In this document: piece by piece, positions 43,810-54,848 of the stretch
Layout: each line of letters opens with the position of its first letter
Position numbering within the stretch: the stretch's first letter is position 1
Assembly: GCF_024707545.1 (NCBI RefSeq)
Contig: NZ_CP062229.1
Location: 868,001 to 932,000, forward strand
From: Mesorhizobium onobrychidis
GTDB taxonomy: Bacteria > Pseudomonadota > Alphaproteobacteria > Rhizobiales > Rhizobiaceae
Length of the DNA: 64,000 nt
Direction of reading: 5' to 3'
Position numbers and translations under genes: made by a program
The notes under the pieces: generated by a model
Seen by the model: only the letters and a program-made list of their open reading frames with translations
Told to the model about the DNA's origin: nothing
Databases searched by the model: none

Positions 43810-46527
43810 ATGGCTGACAAGACCCCCTCATCCGGTCCTTCGGGCCACCTTCTCCCCGGCGGGGAGAAGAGGCTGGCGCAGGCGTTGGCGACCTCTTCTC
43901 CGCTCGGGGAGAAGGTGGACGCCCCCGGGTCTTGCCTTCGGCAAGCCCGAGGACAGGCTCCGCGGCCGGATGAGGGGGTCCCTTGGGCGCGCACCTTTTC
44001 ACTCGCCTTCCGCTTTTCGCTGCGCGAGATGCGCGGCGGGCTGTCCGGCTTCCTGATCTTCCTTGCCTGCATCGCGCTTGGCGTCGCGGCGATCGGTGGC
44101 GTCAATTCGGTGGCCCGGGCGATTACCGCCGGTGTCGCCAACGAAGGCCAGTCGCTGCTCGGCGGCGATCTTCGTTTCCAGCTCAATCAGCGCGCCGCGA
44201 CGCAAGCCGAGCACGTTTTTCTTGACGGGCTGGGCACGGTCTCGCACAGCGCCAGCATGCGTTCGATGGCGCGGCTCGAGGACGGTTCAGATCAGGCGCT
44301 GGTCGAGGCCAAGGCGGTCGATGGAGCCTATCCGCTCTATGGCGCGCTGGAGACCGAGCCGGCGCTGTCGAAGCAGGAATTGTTCGGCGAAAAATCCGGT
44401 GTTTTCGGCGCCGCCGCACCCGACCTTTTGTTCGAGCGGCTAAACCTTGGGGTCGGCGACCGGCTGAAGCTGGGCAGCGCCACCTTCGAACTGCGCGCCA
44501 GGCTCGTCAACGAGCCGGACGCGGTATCCGACGGCTTCGGCTTTGCGCCGCGGCTGATGATCTCGACGGACGGGCTTGCCGCTTCCGGTTTGATCCAGCC
44601 CGGCAGCCTGGTCGAGAACGCCTACAAGGTCCGCCTGCCCGGCGGCACCGGCGAGGCGCGCATAAAGGCCATTCAGTATCAGGCGGCGGAGGATTTTCCC
44701 GAGTCCGGCTGGTCGATCCGCACGCGCAGCAACGCAGCACCGGCGTTGTCCTCCAACATCGAACGGTTTTCGCAGTTCCTGACGCTGGTCGGGCTGACGG
44801 CGCTGGTGGTCGGCGGCGTCGGCGTCGCCAATGCGGTGCGCGCCTATCTCGACGGCAAGCGCGGCGTCATCGCCACCTTCAAGAGCCTGGGGGCTTCGGG
44901 CGGTTTCGTCTTTACCGTCTATCTGGTGCAGATCCTGATGATCGCCGCGCTCGGCATCACGGTCGGCATTGTGCTTGGCGCGCTGATGCCGTTTGCGGCG
45001 AGCGCGGTACTCCAGTCGGTCATTCCGGTGCCGGCAGAAGGTGGGTTCTATCCCGGCGCACTCGGCATGGCGGCGCTGTTCGGGCTGCTGGTGACGCTGG
45101 CTTTCGCCTTGCTGCCGCTCGGCCGTGCGCGCGACGTGCCGGCGACGGCGCTGTTTCGCGAGATGGGTTTTGAGGGCCGCGGTTTTCCGCGCCCGCTCTA
45201 CACGGCGGCGGCGCTCGGCATCGCGCTGCTCCTGGCGGCGCTGGCCATTCTGTTTTCCGGCGACCGCTATATCGCCTCGATCTTCGTCGGCGCCACCATT
45301 TTTGCTTTCCTGGTGCTACGCATCGTCGGCGCGCTGGTGCAGTGGGCCGCCAAAAAGAGCCCGCGCGTTGGCTCGACGGTGCTCAGGCTCGCCATCGGCA
45401 ACATCCATCGGCCAGGTGCCTTGACGCCGTCGGTGGTGCTGTCGCTGGGGCTGGGATTGACGCTTCTGGTGACGCTGGCGCTGATCGACGGCAATCTCAG
45501 GCGGCAGATTTCCGGCAGCCTGCCGGAACGGGCGCCGAACTTCTTCTTCGTCGACATCCAGAGCAGCGACGTCGACGCGTTCTCTGCGCTGGTCAGCAGG
45601 CAAGCGCCGAAGGGCACGCTGGTCAAGGTGCCGATGCTGCGCGGCCGGGTGATGGCGCTGAACGGCGTCGACGTCGACAAGGCTAGGGTTGCGCCGGAAG
45701 GGGCCTGGGTGCTGCGCGGCGATCGCGGGCTGACCTACGAGGCCAGTATTCCCGCGAATGCGACGCTGACCGAAGGCACCTGGTGGCCGGACAACTATGC
45801 CGGCGAGCCGCTGGTGTCGTTTTCGGCCGAGGAAGGCGCAGAGATCGGGCTGAAGCTCGGCGACACCATCACTGTCAACGTGCTTGGCCGCAACGTGACG
45901 GCGAAGATCGCCAATTTCCGCCAGGTCGAATGGGAGACGATGGGCATCAATTTCGTCATGGTGTTCTCGCCCAGCACGTTTGCCGGCGCGCCGCATAGCT
46001 GGCTGGCGACGCTGACCGACAAGGGCGCGTCGCCGGCCGACGATGCCCGTCTTCTCAACGCCGTCACCCGTGCCTTTCCGGCGGTTACGACAGTCAGGGT
46101 CAAGGACGCGCTCGACATCGTCAACCGGCTGGTGGCGCAACTCGGCACCGCGATCAGGGCCGCGGCCGGCGTCGCGCTGATCGCCTCGGTGCTGGTGCTG
46201 GCCGGCGCGCTGGCCGCCGGAAACCGCGCCCGCATCCACGATGCAGTGGTGCTGAAGACGCTGGGCGCTACCAGGAAGACGCTGATCGCGGCCTTTTCGC
46301 TGGAATACATGCTGATCGGCCTCGCCACCGCGATCTTCGCGCTGGCGGCAGGCGGGATTGCGGCGTGGTTCGTTGTCGCGCGCGTCATGACGCTGCCGTC
46401 GCATTTCATGCCCGATGTGGCGGTGGCAACCATCGTCTTTGCGCTGGTGGTCACGGTCGGCATTGGCCTCGCCGGCACCTGGCGGGTGCTGGGCCACAAG
46501 GCGGCGCCGGTGCTGCGCAATCTCTGA
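43810..46527 (+). CDS. ABC transporter permease, YbbP family, with repeat-coded N-terminal insert
   Basis: The protein has 905 residues. Two FtsX-type permease domains with periplasmic loops and about ten membrane segments start at residue 62: ARTFSLAFRFSLREMRGG is the true family N-terminus. Residues 5-57 are encoded by a palindromic repeat of family A (43821-43980) that reads through in frame without a stop. The ATG at 43810 lies 4 nt after the ATPase gene and is the best native start; TTG 43885 and GTG 43915 inside the repeat are alternatives. YbbP works with the ATPase YbbA; the substrate is unknown, and linkage to tesA suggests a lipid or ester. Confidence 0.9.
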   Translation: MADKTPSSGPSGHLLPGGEKRLAQALATSSPLGEKVDAPGSCLRQARGQAPRPDEGVPWARTFSLAFRFSLREMRGGLSGFLIFLACIALGVAAIGGVNSVARAITAGVANEGQSLLGGDLRFQLNQRAATQAEHVFLDGLGTVSHSASMRSMARLEDGSDQALVEAKAVDGAYPLYGALETEPALSKQELFGEKSGVFGAAAPDLLFERLNLGVGDRLKLGSATFELRARLVNEPDAVSDGFGFAPRLMISTDGLAASGLIQPGSLVENAYKVRLPGGTGEARIKAIQYQAAEDFPESGWSIRTRSNAAPALSSNIERFSQFLTLVGLTALVVGGVGVANAVRAYLDGKRGVIATFKSLGASGGFVFTVYLVQILMIAALGITVGIVLGALMPFAASAVLQSVIPVPAEGGFYPGALGMAALFGLLVTLAFALLPLGRARDVPATALFREMGFEGRGFPRPLYTAAALGIALLLAALAILFSGDRYIASIFVGATIFAFLVLRIVGALVQWAAKKSPRVGSTVLRLAIGNIHRPGALTPSVVLSLGLGLTLLVTLALIDGNLRRQISGSLPERAPNFFFVDIQSSDVDAFSALVSRQAPKGTLVKVPMLRGRVMALNGVDVDKARVAPEGAWVLRGDRGLTYEASIPANATLTEGTWWPDNYAGEPLVSFSAEEGAEIGLKLGDTITVNVLGRNVTAKIANFRQVEWETMGINFVMVFSPSTFAGAPHSWLATLTDKGASPADDARLLNAVTRAFPAVTTVRVKDALDIVNRLVAQLGTAIRAAAGVALIASVLVLAGALAAGNRARIHDAVVLKTLGATRKTLIAAFSLEYMLIGLATAIFALAAGGIAAWFVVARVMTLPSHFMPDVAVATIVFALVVTVGIGLAGTWRVLGHKAAPVLRNL
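43821..43980. repeat. Palindromic repeat family A, copy 2, inside a coding region
   Basis: Terminal inverted repeats GACCCCCTCATCCGG (43821-43835) and CCGGATGAGGGGGTC (43966-43980), with inner CCTTCTCCCC/GGGGAGAAGG stems. Bases 43926-43962 are the exact reverse complement of 1823-1859. It lies within the first codons of the permease gene and keeps the frame open. Confidence 0.9.
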
Positions 46528-46768
46528 TCTGCAGGCATCTGCAGGCTCAACGCGACCAGGATTCGGTTAAATCTTGTTAATGTTGGGCTTCGGAAGGCCG
46601 ATAAATCCGGATTTTCGTGTCTTCACGAAGCATTACGCTCGGTTACGGTCTTGTTCTTGGCGCCAATAACCATCATATTTCGCCGCAGGCATGCTGGAGC
46701 CCCGCCAGCGGCGCCGCGGTCCAAATGGGCCGGACACCGGACGGGGCAGAAGCAATATGAGGATTTCC

Positions 46769-47548
46769 ATGGCTGAACCCGTTCGCAATTATCAGACGCG
46801 TGCCGTGCCCGGCGCCGGCGTCGATGCTGCTATCGACCAGGGCCTGCGCGCCTATATGATCAAGGTCTACAATCTGATGGGGCTTGGCCTCCTCATCACC
46901 GGCCTCGCCGCGGTCGGAACGATCATGCTGGCCACCACCACCGATCCGGCTTCGGCGGTCGCCACGCTGCCGAATGGCGACATGCTGACCTCCTTCGGCT
47001 ACGCGATCTTCGGCTCGCCGCTGAAATGGCTGGTGATCTTTGCCCCGTTGGCAGCGGTGATGTTCCTGTCGTTCCGTGTCCAGTCGATGAGCGTTTCGGC
47101 CGCGCAGACGACGTTCTGGGTCTATGCCGGCCTCGTCGGCCTGTCGCTGTCGTCGATCTTCCTGGTCTACACCACCGCCAGTATCTCGCAGACCTTCTTC
47201 GCCACCGCCGCCGCCTTTGGCGGGCTGTCGCTCTACGGCTACACGACCAAGCGCGACCTATCCGCGTTCGGTTCGTTCCTGGTCATGGGCCTGGTCGGTT
47301 TGATCATCGCGATGGTGATCAACATCTTCCTGCAGTCGTCGGCGCTTTCCTTCGCCGTTTCGGCGATCGGCGTGCTGATCTTTTCGGGTCTCACCGCCTA
47401 CGACACGCAGAACATCAAGGAGATGTATTTCGAGGGCGACGAGACTGATGTCGCCGGCCGCAAGGCGATCATGGGCGCTCTGAGGCTCTATCTCGACTTC
47501 ATCAACCTGTTCATGTTCCTGCTGCAGTTCATGGGCGACCGCCGCTAG
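46769..47548 (+). CDS. Bax inhibitor-1/YccA family membrane protein
   Basis: The protein has 259 residues with seven membrane segments. GLRAYMIKVYNLMGLGLLIT and the C-terminal TAYDTQNIKEMYFEGD with the acidic pore pair are typical of the BI-1 family (TMBIM), which conducts calcium in characterised members; YccA also inhibits FtsH. The ATG at 46769 (MAEPVRNYQTR) with AGGA ahead is preferred over 46757 or earlier. It is a single gene with its own leader of about 240 nt. Confidence 0.92.
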   Translation: MAEPVRNYQTRAVPGAGVDAAIDQGLRAYMIKVYNLMGLGLLITGLAAVGTIMLATTTDPASAVATLPNGDMLTSFGYAIFGSPLKWLVIFAPLAAVMFLSFRVQSMSVSAAQTTFWVYAGLVGLSLSSIFLVYTTASISQTFFATAAAFGGLSLYGYTTKRDLSAFGSFLVMGLVGLIIAMVINIFLQSSALSFAVSAIGVLIFSGLTAYDTQNIKEMYFEGDETDVAGRKAIMGALRLYLDFINLFMFLLQFMGDRR

Positions 47549-47599
47549 AGCCTGATCCATCCCGATAAAATCGGGATGGGGGTCTATCTTTTTGTTTGG

Positions 47600-47646
47600 A
47601 CCATGATCTTTTCCGAAAACCGGTTCCCACTTTTCGGGATCATGGT
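47600..47646. repeat. Short palindromic repeat, family C, copy 5
   Basis: ACCATGATCTTTTCCGAAAACCGG with its complement ending CGGGATCATGGT; a second hairpin CATCCCGATAAAATCGGGATG lies just ahead at about 47559-47579. Both follow the BI-1 gene and may help termination. Confidence 0.8.
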
Positions 47647-47756
47647 TTAAGGCAAGTCCCTGGACCAGCGATTTTGGAAGGGCGGCCCAACAGCCGCCCT
47701 TTTCTTCTGCCCCGGTCTTTGATGAATGGCCGGCAGATGATTGACGTGCATAAATT

Positions 47757-48326
47757 ATGAGCAGCATCACGATACGGGCCGCGACTTCGGCCGATCTCGA
47801 TCGGATCACGGATATCTATGCCGATGCGGTGACCCATGGCTCGGCGAGCTACGAACTGGAGCCGCCTGATCGCGCCGAGATGGGTGCGCGCTTCGATAGT
47901 TTGATGGTGGGCGGCTTTCCCTATCTGGTGGCGGAAAAAGACGGCATTGTGCTCGGCTATGCCTATGCCGGCCCCTTCCGGGCGCGGCCTGCGTACCGCT
48001 TTGTCGTCGAGGATTCCGTCTATGTCGCGCCCGAGGCCAAGGGCCGAGGCGTCGGGCTCAAGCTGATGCAGGGGCTGATCGAGGCGGCCGAGGCGGCGGG
48101 CTTCCGCCAGATCATCGCGGTAATCGGCGACGGTCGGCCGGACAGTGCCTCAGTGCTGCTGCATGAAAAGCTCGGCTTTCGCCATTCGGGCCGCCTGGAA
48201 GGCTCCGGCTACAAGCACGGACGCTGGCTCGATACGGTGTTCATGCAACTGCCGATCAATGGCGGGGCTCTGCTTCCGCCAGATCCAAACTCGTTGCCGG
48301 AACGGAGATTCCGCCAGCAGGAATAA
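47757..48326 (+). CDS. GNAT-family N-acetyltransferase, phosphinothricin-acetyltransferase-like
   Basis: The protein has 189 residues. The acetyl-CoA loop PEAKGRGVGLKLMQGLIE near residue 98 and the N-terminal ITDIYADAVTHGSASYELEPP are typical of the PAT/methionine sulfoximine acetyltransferase branch; LLHEKLGFRHSGRLEGSGYK follows. It would acetylate a small amino compound such as methionine sulfoximine; the natural substrate is not known. The C-terminal extension of about 20 residues after YKHGRWLDTVFMQ is longer than usual. It is convergent with the DUF2794 gene, 4 bp apart. Confidence 0.9.
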   Translation: MSSITIRAATSADLDRITDIYADAVTHGSASYELEPPDRAEMGARFDSLMVGGFPYLVAEKDGIVLGYAYAGPFRARPAYRFVVEDSVYVAPEAKGRGVGLKLMQGLIEAAEAAGFRQIIAVIGDGRPDSASVLLHEKLGFRHSGRLEGSGYKHGRWLDTVFMQLPINGGALLPPDPNSLPERRFRQQE

Positions 48327-48330
48327 GCAG

Positions 48331-48717
48331 TTAGGCCTCGACCAGTTTCAGCCTGCGCTCGAAGACGCCAAGCACGCGTCCAAGTTCCTGGCCGCGCTTG
48401 AGGATGCGGCCGCCGGCGGCAATGACGGCGAATGCGCCTTGCCGGCGCGCCAGCTTCGGATCCTTGACGATCTGGAACAGCGGCACCTCGCTGGTGCGGC
48501 GGAAGACGGAAAAGACGGCGCGGTCGGTGAGATGGTCGATGGCGTAGTCGCGCCATTCATTGGCGGCAACCATGCGTCCGTAGAGTCTCAGGATCTGGTC
48601 CAGTTCGCGCCGGTCGAACCGCACCGGCTGGTCGAGGCGTTCGCGTCTTGCCTCATGCAGCGGGATCAGAATTGCGGATGCGTCCCCATCCTCCGTCCCG
48701 CTGCCGTGATCAGTCAT
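48331..48717 (-). CDS. DUF2794 domain protein
   Basis: The protein has 128 residues, typical for DUF2794. VRFDRRELDQILRLYGRMV and RDYAIDHLTDRAVFSVFRR are the family's conserved blocks, followed by KDPKLARRQGAFAVIAAGGR. The domain is found in alphaproteobacteria and its function is unknown. The ATG at 48717 has AAGGAA upstream. The probable 6S RNA gene lies about 210 nt upstream on the other strand. Confidence 0.9.
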   Translation of the reverse strand: MTDHGSGTEDGDASAILIPLHEARRERLDQPVRFDRRELDQILRLYGRMVAANEWRDYAIDHLTDRAVFSVFRRTSEVPLFQIVKDPKLARRQGAFAVIAAGGRILKRGQELGRVLGVFERRLKLVEA

Positions 48718-48929
48718 GCCTCGATTCCTTCGAATGAATCTTACGACCAAAGTTGACGCTTTCGCCGTGGAATTGCAAGCCCAGCCCCGGGGCAAAGAGG
48801 CAAAGGCTGGCGCCGCACCGTTTCCGCAGTGTCCAGTCACGTTTATAAAACGTTCGTTGGAATTGGTGATGCCTCGCCACAATCCTGCCATCTTTTATCC
48901 GCGCTAATGCCCCAATGTCCGACGAATTT

Positions 48930-49103
48930 ACGGGTGTTGCCTGAGACGGTTCGGTCCGGCACTGGCTCGTAAACCCCAAGCCCCCCGCCCACGGGTCTGC
49001 GTCGGATCGAACCAACCTCGGTTTTTCCATGGGAAAAATCGAGTGCGACGATCCCAAAACCTAAATGACCGGCGTCAGAAGCAAGCTGACGTCGGTTTTT
49101 TAT
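48930..49103 (+). ncRNA. ssrS: Probable 6S RNA (structured RNA with own terminator)
   Basis: GGTGTTG near 48933 pairs with CAAAACC near 49055 (closing stem); GGTTCGGTCCG (48948-48958) pairs over 11 bp with CGGATCGAACC (49003-49013); TTTTTCCATGGGAAAAA at 49022-49038 is a hairpin in the 3' half. CCTGAGACGGTTCG at the 5' side resembles the conserved CTGAGAxGTTCG of 6S RNA, and a strong terminator follows. 6S RNA binds sigma-70 RNA polymerase. The RNA gene is well supported by structure and terminator; the 6S name is from motif memory and could be wrong. Confidence 0.6.
49068..49103 (+). terminator. Rho-independent terminator of the putative 6S RNA
   Basis: ACCGGCGTCAG, loop AAGCAAG, CTGACGTCGGT, then TTTTTAT. 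It is an 11-bp stem with a single G-T pair and a T-tail on the plus strand. Confidence 0.9.
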
Positions 49104-49123
49104 TGGCCGAGTGATGCGCGCGG

Positions 49124-49292
49124 CCTTCCCTTCTCCCCTTGTGGGAGAAGGTGGCCTCGCGAAGCGAGGTCGGATGAGGGGTGTTCCAGCTTGGCAATTT
49201 ACTTGAAATCGCCGCCGCCTCATTCCTTCCAGAACCCCTCATCCGTCTCGACGCTGCGCGCCGATCCACCTTCTCCCACAAGGGGGGAAGGA
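49124..49292. repeat. Dispersed palindromic repeat, family A, copy 3
   Basis: CCTTCTCCCCTTGTGGGAGAAGG at the left, CCACCTTCTCCCACAAGG at the right, CCCCTCATCCG inside. It touches the 3' end of the DUF1223 gene. Confidence 0.85.
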
Positions 49293-49303
49293 GAGGTCCC
49301 CGT

Positions 49304-50098
49304 TCAAGGCTTGTGGATCAAGGCGGCGCCCAGAATGGGACCCGGCAGGCCGTCCTTGCCCACCGATTGCAGCAGCACGGCGCAGCCGCCTTTCTTGGAA
49401 ATCACGCTCATCGGCAATTCGTAGCGCTGCGCCTTGCCGTGCCACATGCCGGCGGTCTGGATTCCGGAGACGGCGTTCCAGTAGGTCATGCTGCGGCCGG
49501 TGTTTTCGCCCTTGCCGATCTTGATCGTCTGCGGCGGATCGAAATAGACGATGACGACATGGGCATCGCTGGGGCCGGTCCCGGCATCGCCGGTGTCGAT
49601 GGTGACGCGGTCGCTGCTCCGGCTGACCTTGATGCTGACCCGCATGCCTTGGCCTGAACTCTCCATGCGGGCGAGCGCGCCGTCGACTTCCTTGCGGCTG
49701 GCGCCTTTGACATGGCTGCGGCCATTGATGACGGCCTGCGGCGTATAGACCGAGCGGCTGCCGAAGGCGCGCATATACTCATATTGCCGCTCGGTGTTCT
49801 CCTTGCGGCTCAGCGTGTCCTTCCAGCCGAGATAATCCCAGTAGTCGACATGATAGGCGAGCGCGACGATATTCTCCTTGGCGGCAAGCTCGGCGAAGAA
49901 CTCATCGGCCGGCAGGCAGGAACTGCAACCTTGGCTGGTGAAGAGTTCGACCACGCCCAAGGGCTGGTCAGTCGAGGCTTTGTCAGCCTGGGGCTTGTCG
50001 GCCTCGCCGGCAATCGCATTGCCGGCAAGCGCATTGCCGGCAGACACCGAGAGGGCCAGCGCAAATGCCGCAAGCCGCCATGGTCTTTGAGGTGTCAT
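49304..50098 (-). CDS. DUF1223 thioredoxin-like secreted protein
   Basis: The protein has 264 residues with a signal peptide; the segment after it holds a short tandem repeat (GNALAGNAIAGE). VVELFTSQGCSSCLPADEFF contains a CxxC motif (Cys58, Cys61) in a thioredoxin-like fold, the DUF1223 signature, and VDYWDYLGWKD follows. It should act in the periplasm as a thiol redox protein; the partner is not known. The ATG at 50098 precedes the signal peptide; the frame extends upstream without homology. Confidence 0.9.
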   Translation of the reverse strand: MTPQRPWRLAAFALALSVSAGNALAGNAIAGEADKPQADKASTDQPLGVVELFTSQGCSSCLPADEFFAELAAKENIVALAYHVDYWDYLGWKDTLSRKENTERQYEYMRAFGSRSVYTPQAVINGRSHVKGASRKEVDGALARMESSGQGMRVSIKVSRSSDRVTIDTGDAGTGPSDAHVVIVYFDPPQTIKIGKGENTGRSMTYWNAVSGIQTAGMWHGKAQRYELPMSVISKKGGCAVLLQSVGKDGLPGPILGAALIHKP

Positions 50099-50275
50099 AG
50101 CCGTTTCGACTCCCGCCGGTGATGGGCCGGCTTTGTTCTGATTGGCTAAATATGTGGCAGAAGCGGCAGTCAACGGGAAGTCACGTTGCGGTGAAATTTC
50201 CGTTGCAACCAACTGCAACGGCGCAATTGCACGGGCTACACTTCACGGTAGAAACCGATTCGGGCAACAATCAGC

Positions 50276-50947
50276 ATGTGGCAAACTCTCCTGACGCCGG
50301 TCGACCTGTACTGCGAGCGGGTCGGGCCGGAGCTCTGGGCCGAGCCGGTCAACGCACTGACCAATCTGGCTTTTCTTGTCGCCGGGCTGTGGGGTGTCCG
50401 GGAGGTGCGCCGGCGCGGCACCGGCATCTTCGCCGAAGTGCTGGCCTGGTGGGTGGTGGCGATCGGCATCGGCTCGGCGCTGTTCCACACCTTTGCCAAC
50501 CATGGCACGGTCTGGGCCGACGTGCTGCCGATCGCCGGGTTCACTCTGGCCTACACGCTGTTCAACCTGCGCCGTTTCCTCGGCATGAAATGGGGCAAGG
50601 CGGTCGCCATCTTCGTCGCCTTCTATGCCGTCGCCGGGCTTTTGACCTGGGCCGTGCCGGACTGGCTGCGCCAGGTATCGAACGGCACGACCGGCTATCT
50701 GCCGCCCTTCCTGGCGCTCGCCTTCTTCGGCGCCTGGGTGGCGGCGAGCGGCAACCGCGCCGGCTGGTACAATCTGGCGGGCTCGGCGATCTTCGTCGTG
50801 TCGGTCATCTTCAGGATGATCGATCCGCTGGTCTGCGGCAGCTTCCCGCTCGGCACGCATTTCCTGTGGCACATCCTCAACGGGCTGATGCTCGGTGTGC
50901 TGCTGGCGGCGGCGGCGCGTTTCGGGGCGCCGAAATTAGGGCAGTAA
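50276..50947 (+). CDS. Ceramidase-domain (CREST superfamily) membrane protein
   Basis: The protein has 223 residues with about seven membrane helices. VDLYCERVGPELWAEPVNA at the N-terminus and LFHTFANHGTVWADVLPI hold the Glu/Ser/His/Asp residues seen in the alkaline ceramidase/PAQR-like (CREST) hydrolases, and the C-terminal LGTHFLWHILNG adds two histidines that would bind zinc. Bacterial members are uncharacterised; lipid amide hydrolysis is inferred. It is convergent with acnA, with a long inverted repeat between. Confidence 0.85.
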   Translation: MWQTLLTPVDLYCERVGPELWAEPVNALTNLAFLVAGLWGVREVRRRGTGIFAEVLAWWVVAIGIGSALFHTFANHGTVWADVLPIAGFTLAYTLFNLRRFLGMKWGKAVAIFVAFYAVAGLLTWAVPDWLRQVSNGTTGYLPPFLALAFFGAWVAASGNRAGWYNLAGSAIFVVSVIFRMIDPLVCGSFPLGTHFLWHILNGLMLGVLLAAAARFGAPKLGQ

Positions 50948-50952
50948 GGGGG

Positions 50953-51023
50953 TAGGGCAGTAAGGCAGTAGGGAATAGGACGAGGCAGTGGAGGCGATTT
51001 TCCCCTACTGCCTTACTGCCCTA
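50953..51023. repeat. 21-bp perfect inverted repeat between convergent genes
   Basis: TAGGGCAGTAAGGCAGTAGGG at 50953-50973 and its exact complement at 51003-51023, spacer 29 bp. Each arm is itself a near-duplication of GGCAGTA. There is no T-tail, so it is not a classic terminator. Confidence 0.8.
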
Positions 51024-51044
51024 CTCCCGTACTCCCCTCTCTCT

Positions 51045-53735
<2,691 letters not shown>

Positions 53736-54016
53736 GTGCGATCCGTCCTTGTCTGTTCAGCCTGAAAGGGAACGGACGCCGATGGCATGCAAGCGCAAAG
53801 GTGCGGGTACGGCCATTTCCGCTGTCCGTTCCCAGCCAACCCGAGCCGTTCAAGGCGGCGCGTGCGCTGGTTCGGCGCTAATTCGCTTCCCGTGCCGACC
53901 GCTGGCACGGATGACCCGGATATAGAGAATTTCCTGGAATAGTTCTAGACAGTCGAAAGGCTATTTTGTGCGATGCGGCAGCTGCCGTGGCGCGATGTTT
54001 TCGGGACAGGCATGGA

Positions 54017-54625
54017 ATGCGGCTGATCGCCGAAAATCTGGGCGGCGAACGCGGCGGCGAGACGATTTTTTCCGGCATCGGTTTTGCCCTGGAAAAAGGC
54101 CAGGCGCTGATCGTCACCGGGCCGAACGGCGCGGGGAAATCGACGCTGCTCAGGGTAGTTGCCGGGCTGCTGCCGGTGGCGGCAGGCCGTTTGCTTCTCG
54201 AAGGTGGCGGTAAGGATTTTCCGTCGGTCGCCTCGGCCTGCCATTATCTCGGCCACCAGAACGCGATGAAGACGGCGCTGAGCGTGGCGGAAAATCTGCG
54301 CTTCTGGCGCGATTTTTTGGGCGCGGATTTTTTGAGCGCTGAAGAGGCGCTGGAAACGGTCGGGCTTGATGGTATCGGCCATCTGCCGTTCGGCTATCTC
54401 TCCACCGGGCAACGCCGCCGCGCGGCGATCGCAAAATTGCTGGTCAGCCGGCGACCGCTGTGGCTGCTCGACGAGCCGACGGCCGGGCTGGACAAGGCTT
54501 CGGAAAAGCGATTCGCCATGCTGATGCGGAAGCATCTTGAAGACGGGGGCATCATCGTCGCGGCGACGCATCTGCCGCTGGGGCTTGGGGGGGCGAAGGA
54601 ATTGAGGATGGGGGAGGCCGTTTGA
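54017..54625 (+). CDS. ccmA: Heme exporter ATPase CcmA
   Basis: The protein has 202 residues. CcmA is the ATPase of the CcmABC complex that releases holo-CcmE for cytochrome c maturation. Walker A GPNGAGKST (35-43), the signature LSTGQRRRAAIAKLL and Walker B PLWLLDEPTAGLD are intact. The ATG at 54017 gives MRLIAENLGGERGG; a TTG at 53966 is possible but poorer. It is followed by a 158-bp family B repeat before ccmB, so the operon is interrupted by an element but not by a gene. Confidence 0.94.
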   Translation: MRLIAENLGGERGGETIFSGIGFALEKGQALIVTGPNGAGKSTLLRVVAGLLPVAAGRLLLEGGGKDFPSVASACHYLGHQNAMKTALSVAENLRFWRDFLGADFLSAEEALETVGLDGIGHLPFGYLSTGQRRRAAIAKLLVSRRPLWLLDEPTAGLDKASEKRFAMLMRKHLEDGGIIVAATHLPLGLGGAKELRMGEAV

Positions 54626-54640
54626 TGTCGGTGCTCCACG

Positions 54641-54799
54641 GCGCCCCCCTCTGTCCTGCCGGACATCTCCCCCACTTGGGGGGAGATTGGCCGTCGGCCC
54701 GGCCTTCGTCAATTGCCAACGTTGCAAGGATAAATGGGGCGCCCGAGCTGCCAATCTCCCCCCAAGTGGGGGAGATGTCCGGTAGGACAGAGGGGGGCG
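54641..54799. repeat. Dispersed palindromic repeat, family B, copy 4, inside the ccm operon
   Basis: About 159 bp with terminal inverted repeats CCCCCTCTGTCCTGCCGGACA and their complement. It lies between ccmA and ccmB, both on the plus strand. Confidence 0.88.
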
Positions 54800-54848
54800 C
54801 GAAGGAACTCCACATTTCGCCTTGCCACCAACAAGGGACCGCATCGTA

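Larger units (their letters stand above)
48718..49303. other. Intergenic region with a structured RNA gene and a repeat
   Basis: These 586 bases hold the putative RNA at 48930-49103 and family A copy 3 at 49124-49292. The first 210 bases contain no protein gene that I can support. Confidence 0.65.

Noticed and set aside
45316..46497. Open frame antisense to the YbbP permease
   Set aside because: Shadow frame rich in Arg, His and Gln; the permease domains on the other strand are clear.
49003..49016. GGTTGGTTCGATCC on the minus strand, like a tRNA T-loop
   Set aside because: No acceptor stem, anticodon arm or D-arm at the proper spacing; the bases take part in the stem of the plus-strand RNA.
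48710..49057. Small minus-strand open frame upstream of DUF2794
   Set aside because: It overlaps the structured RNA and has no ribosome binding site or family signature.
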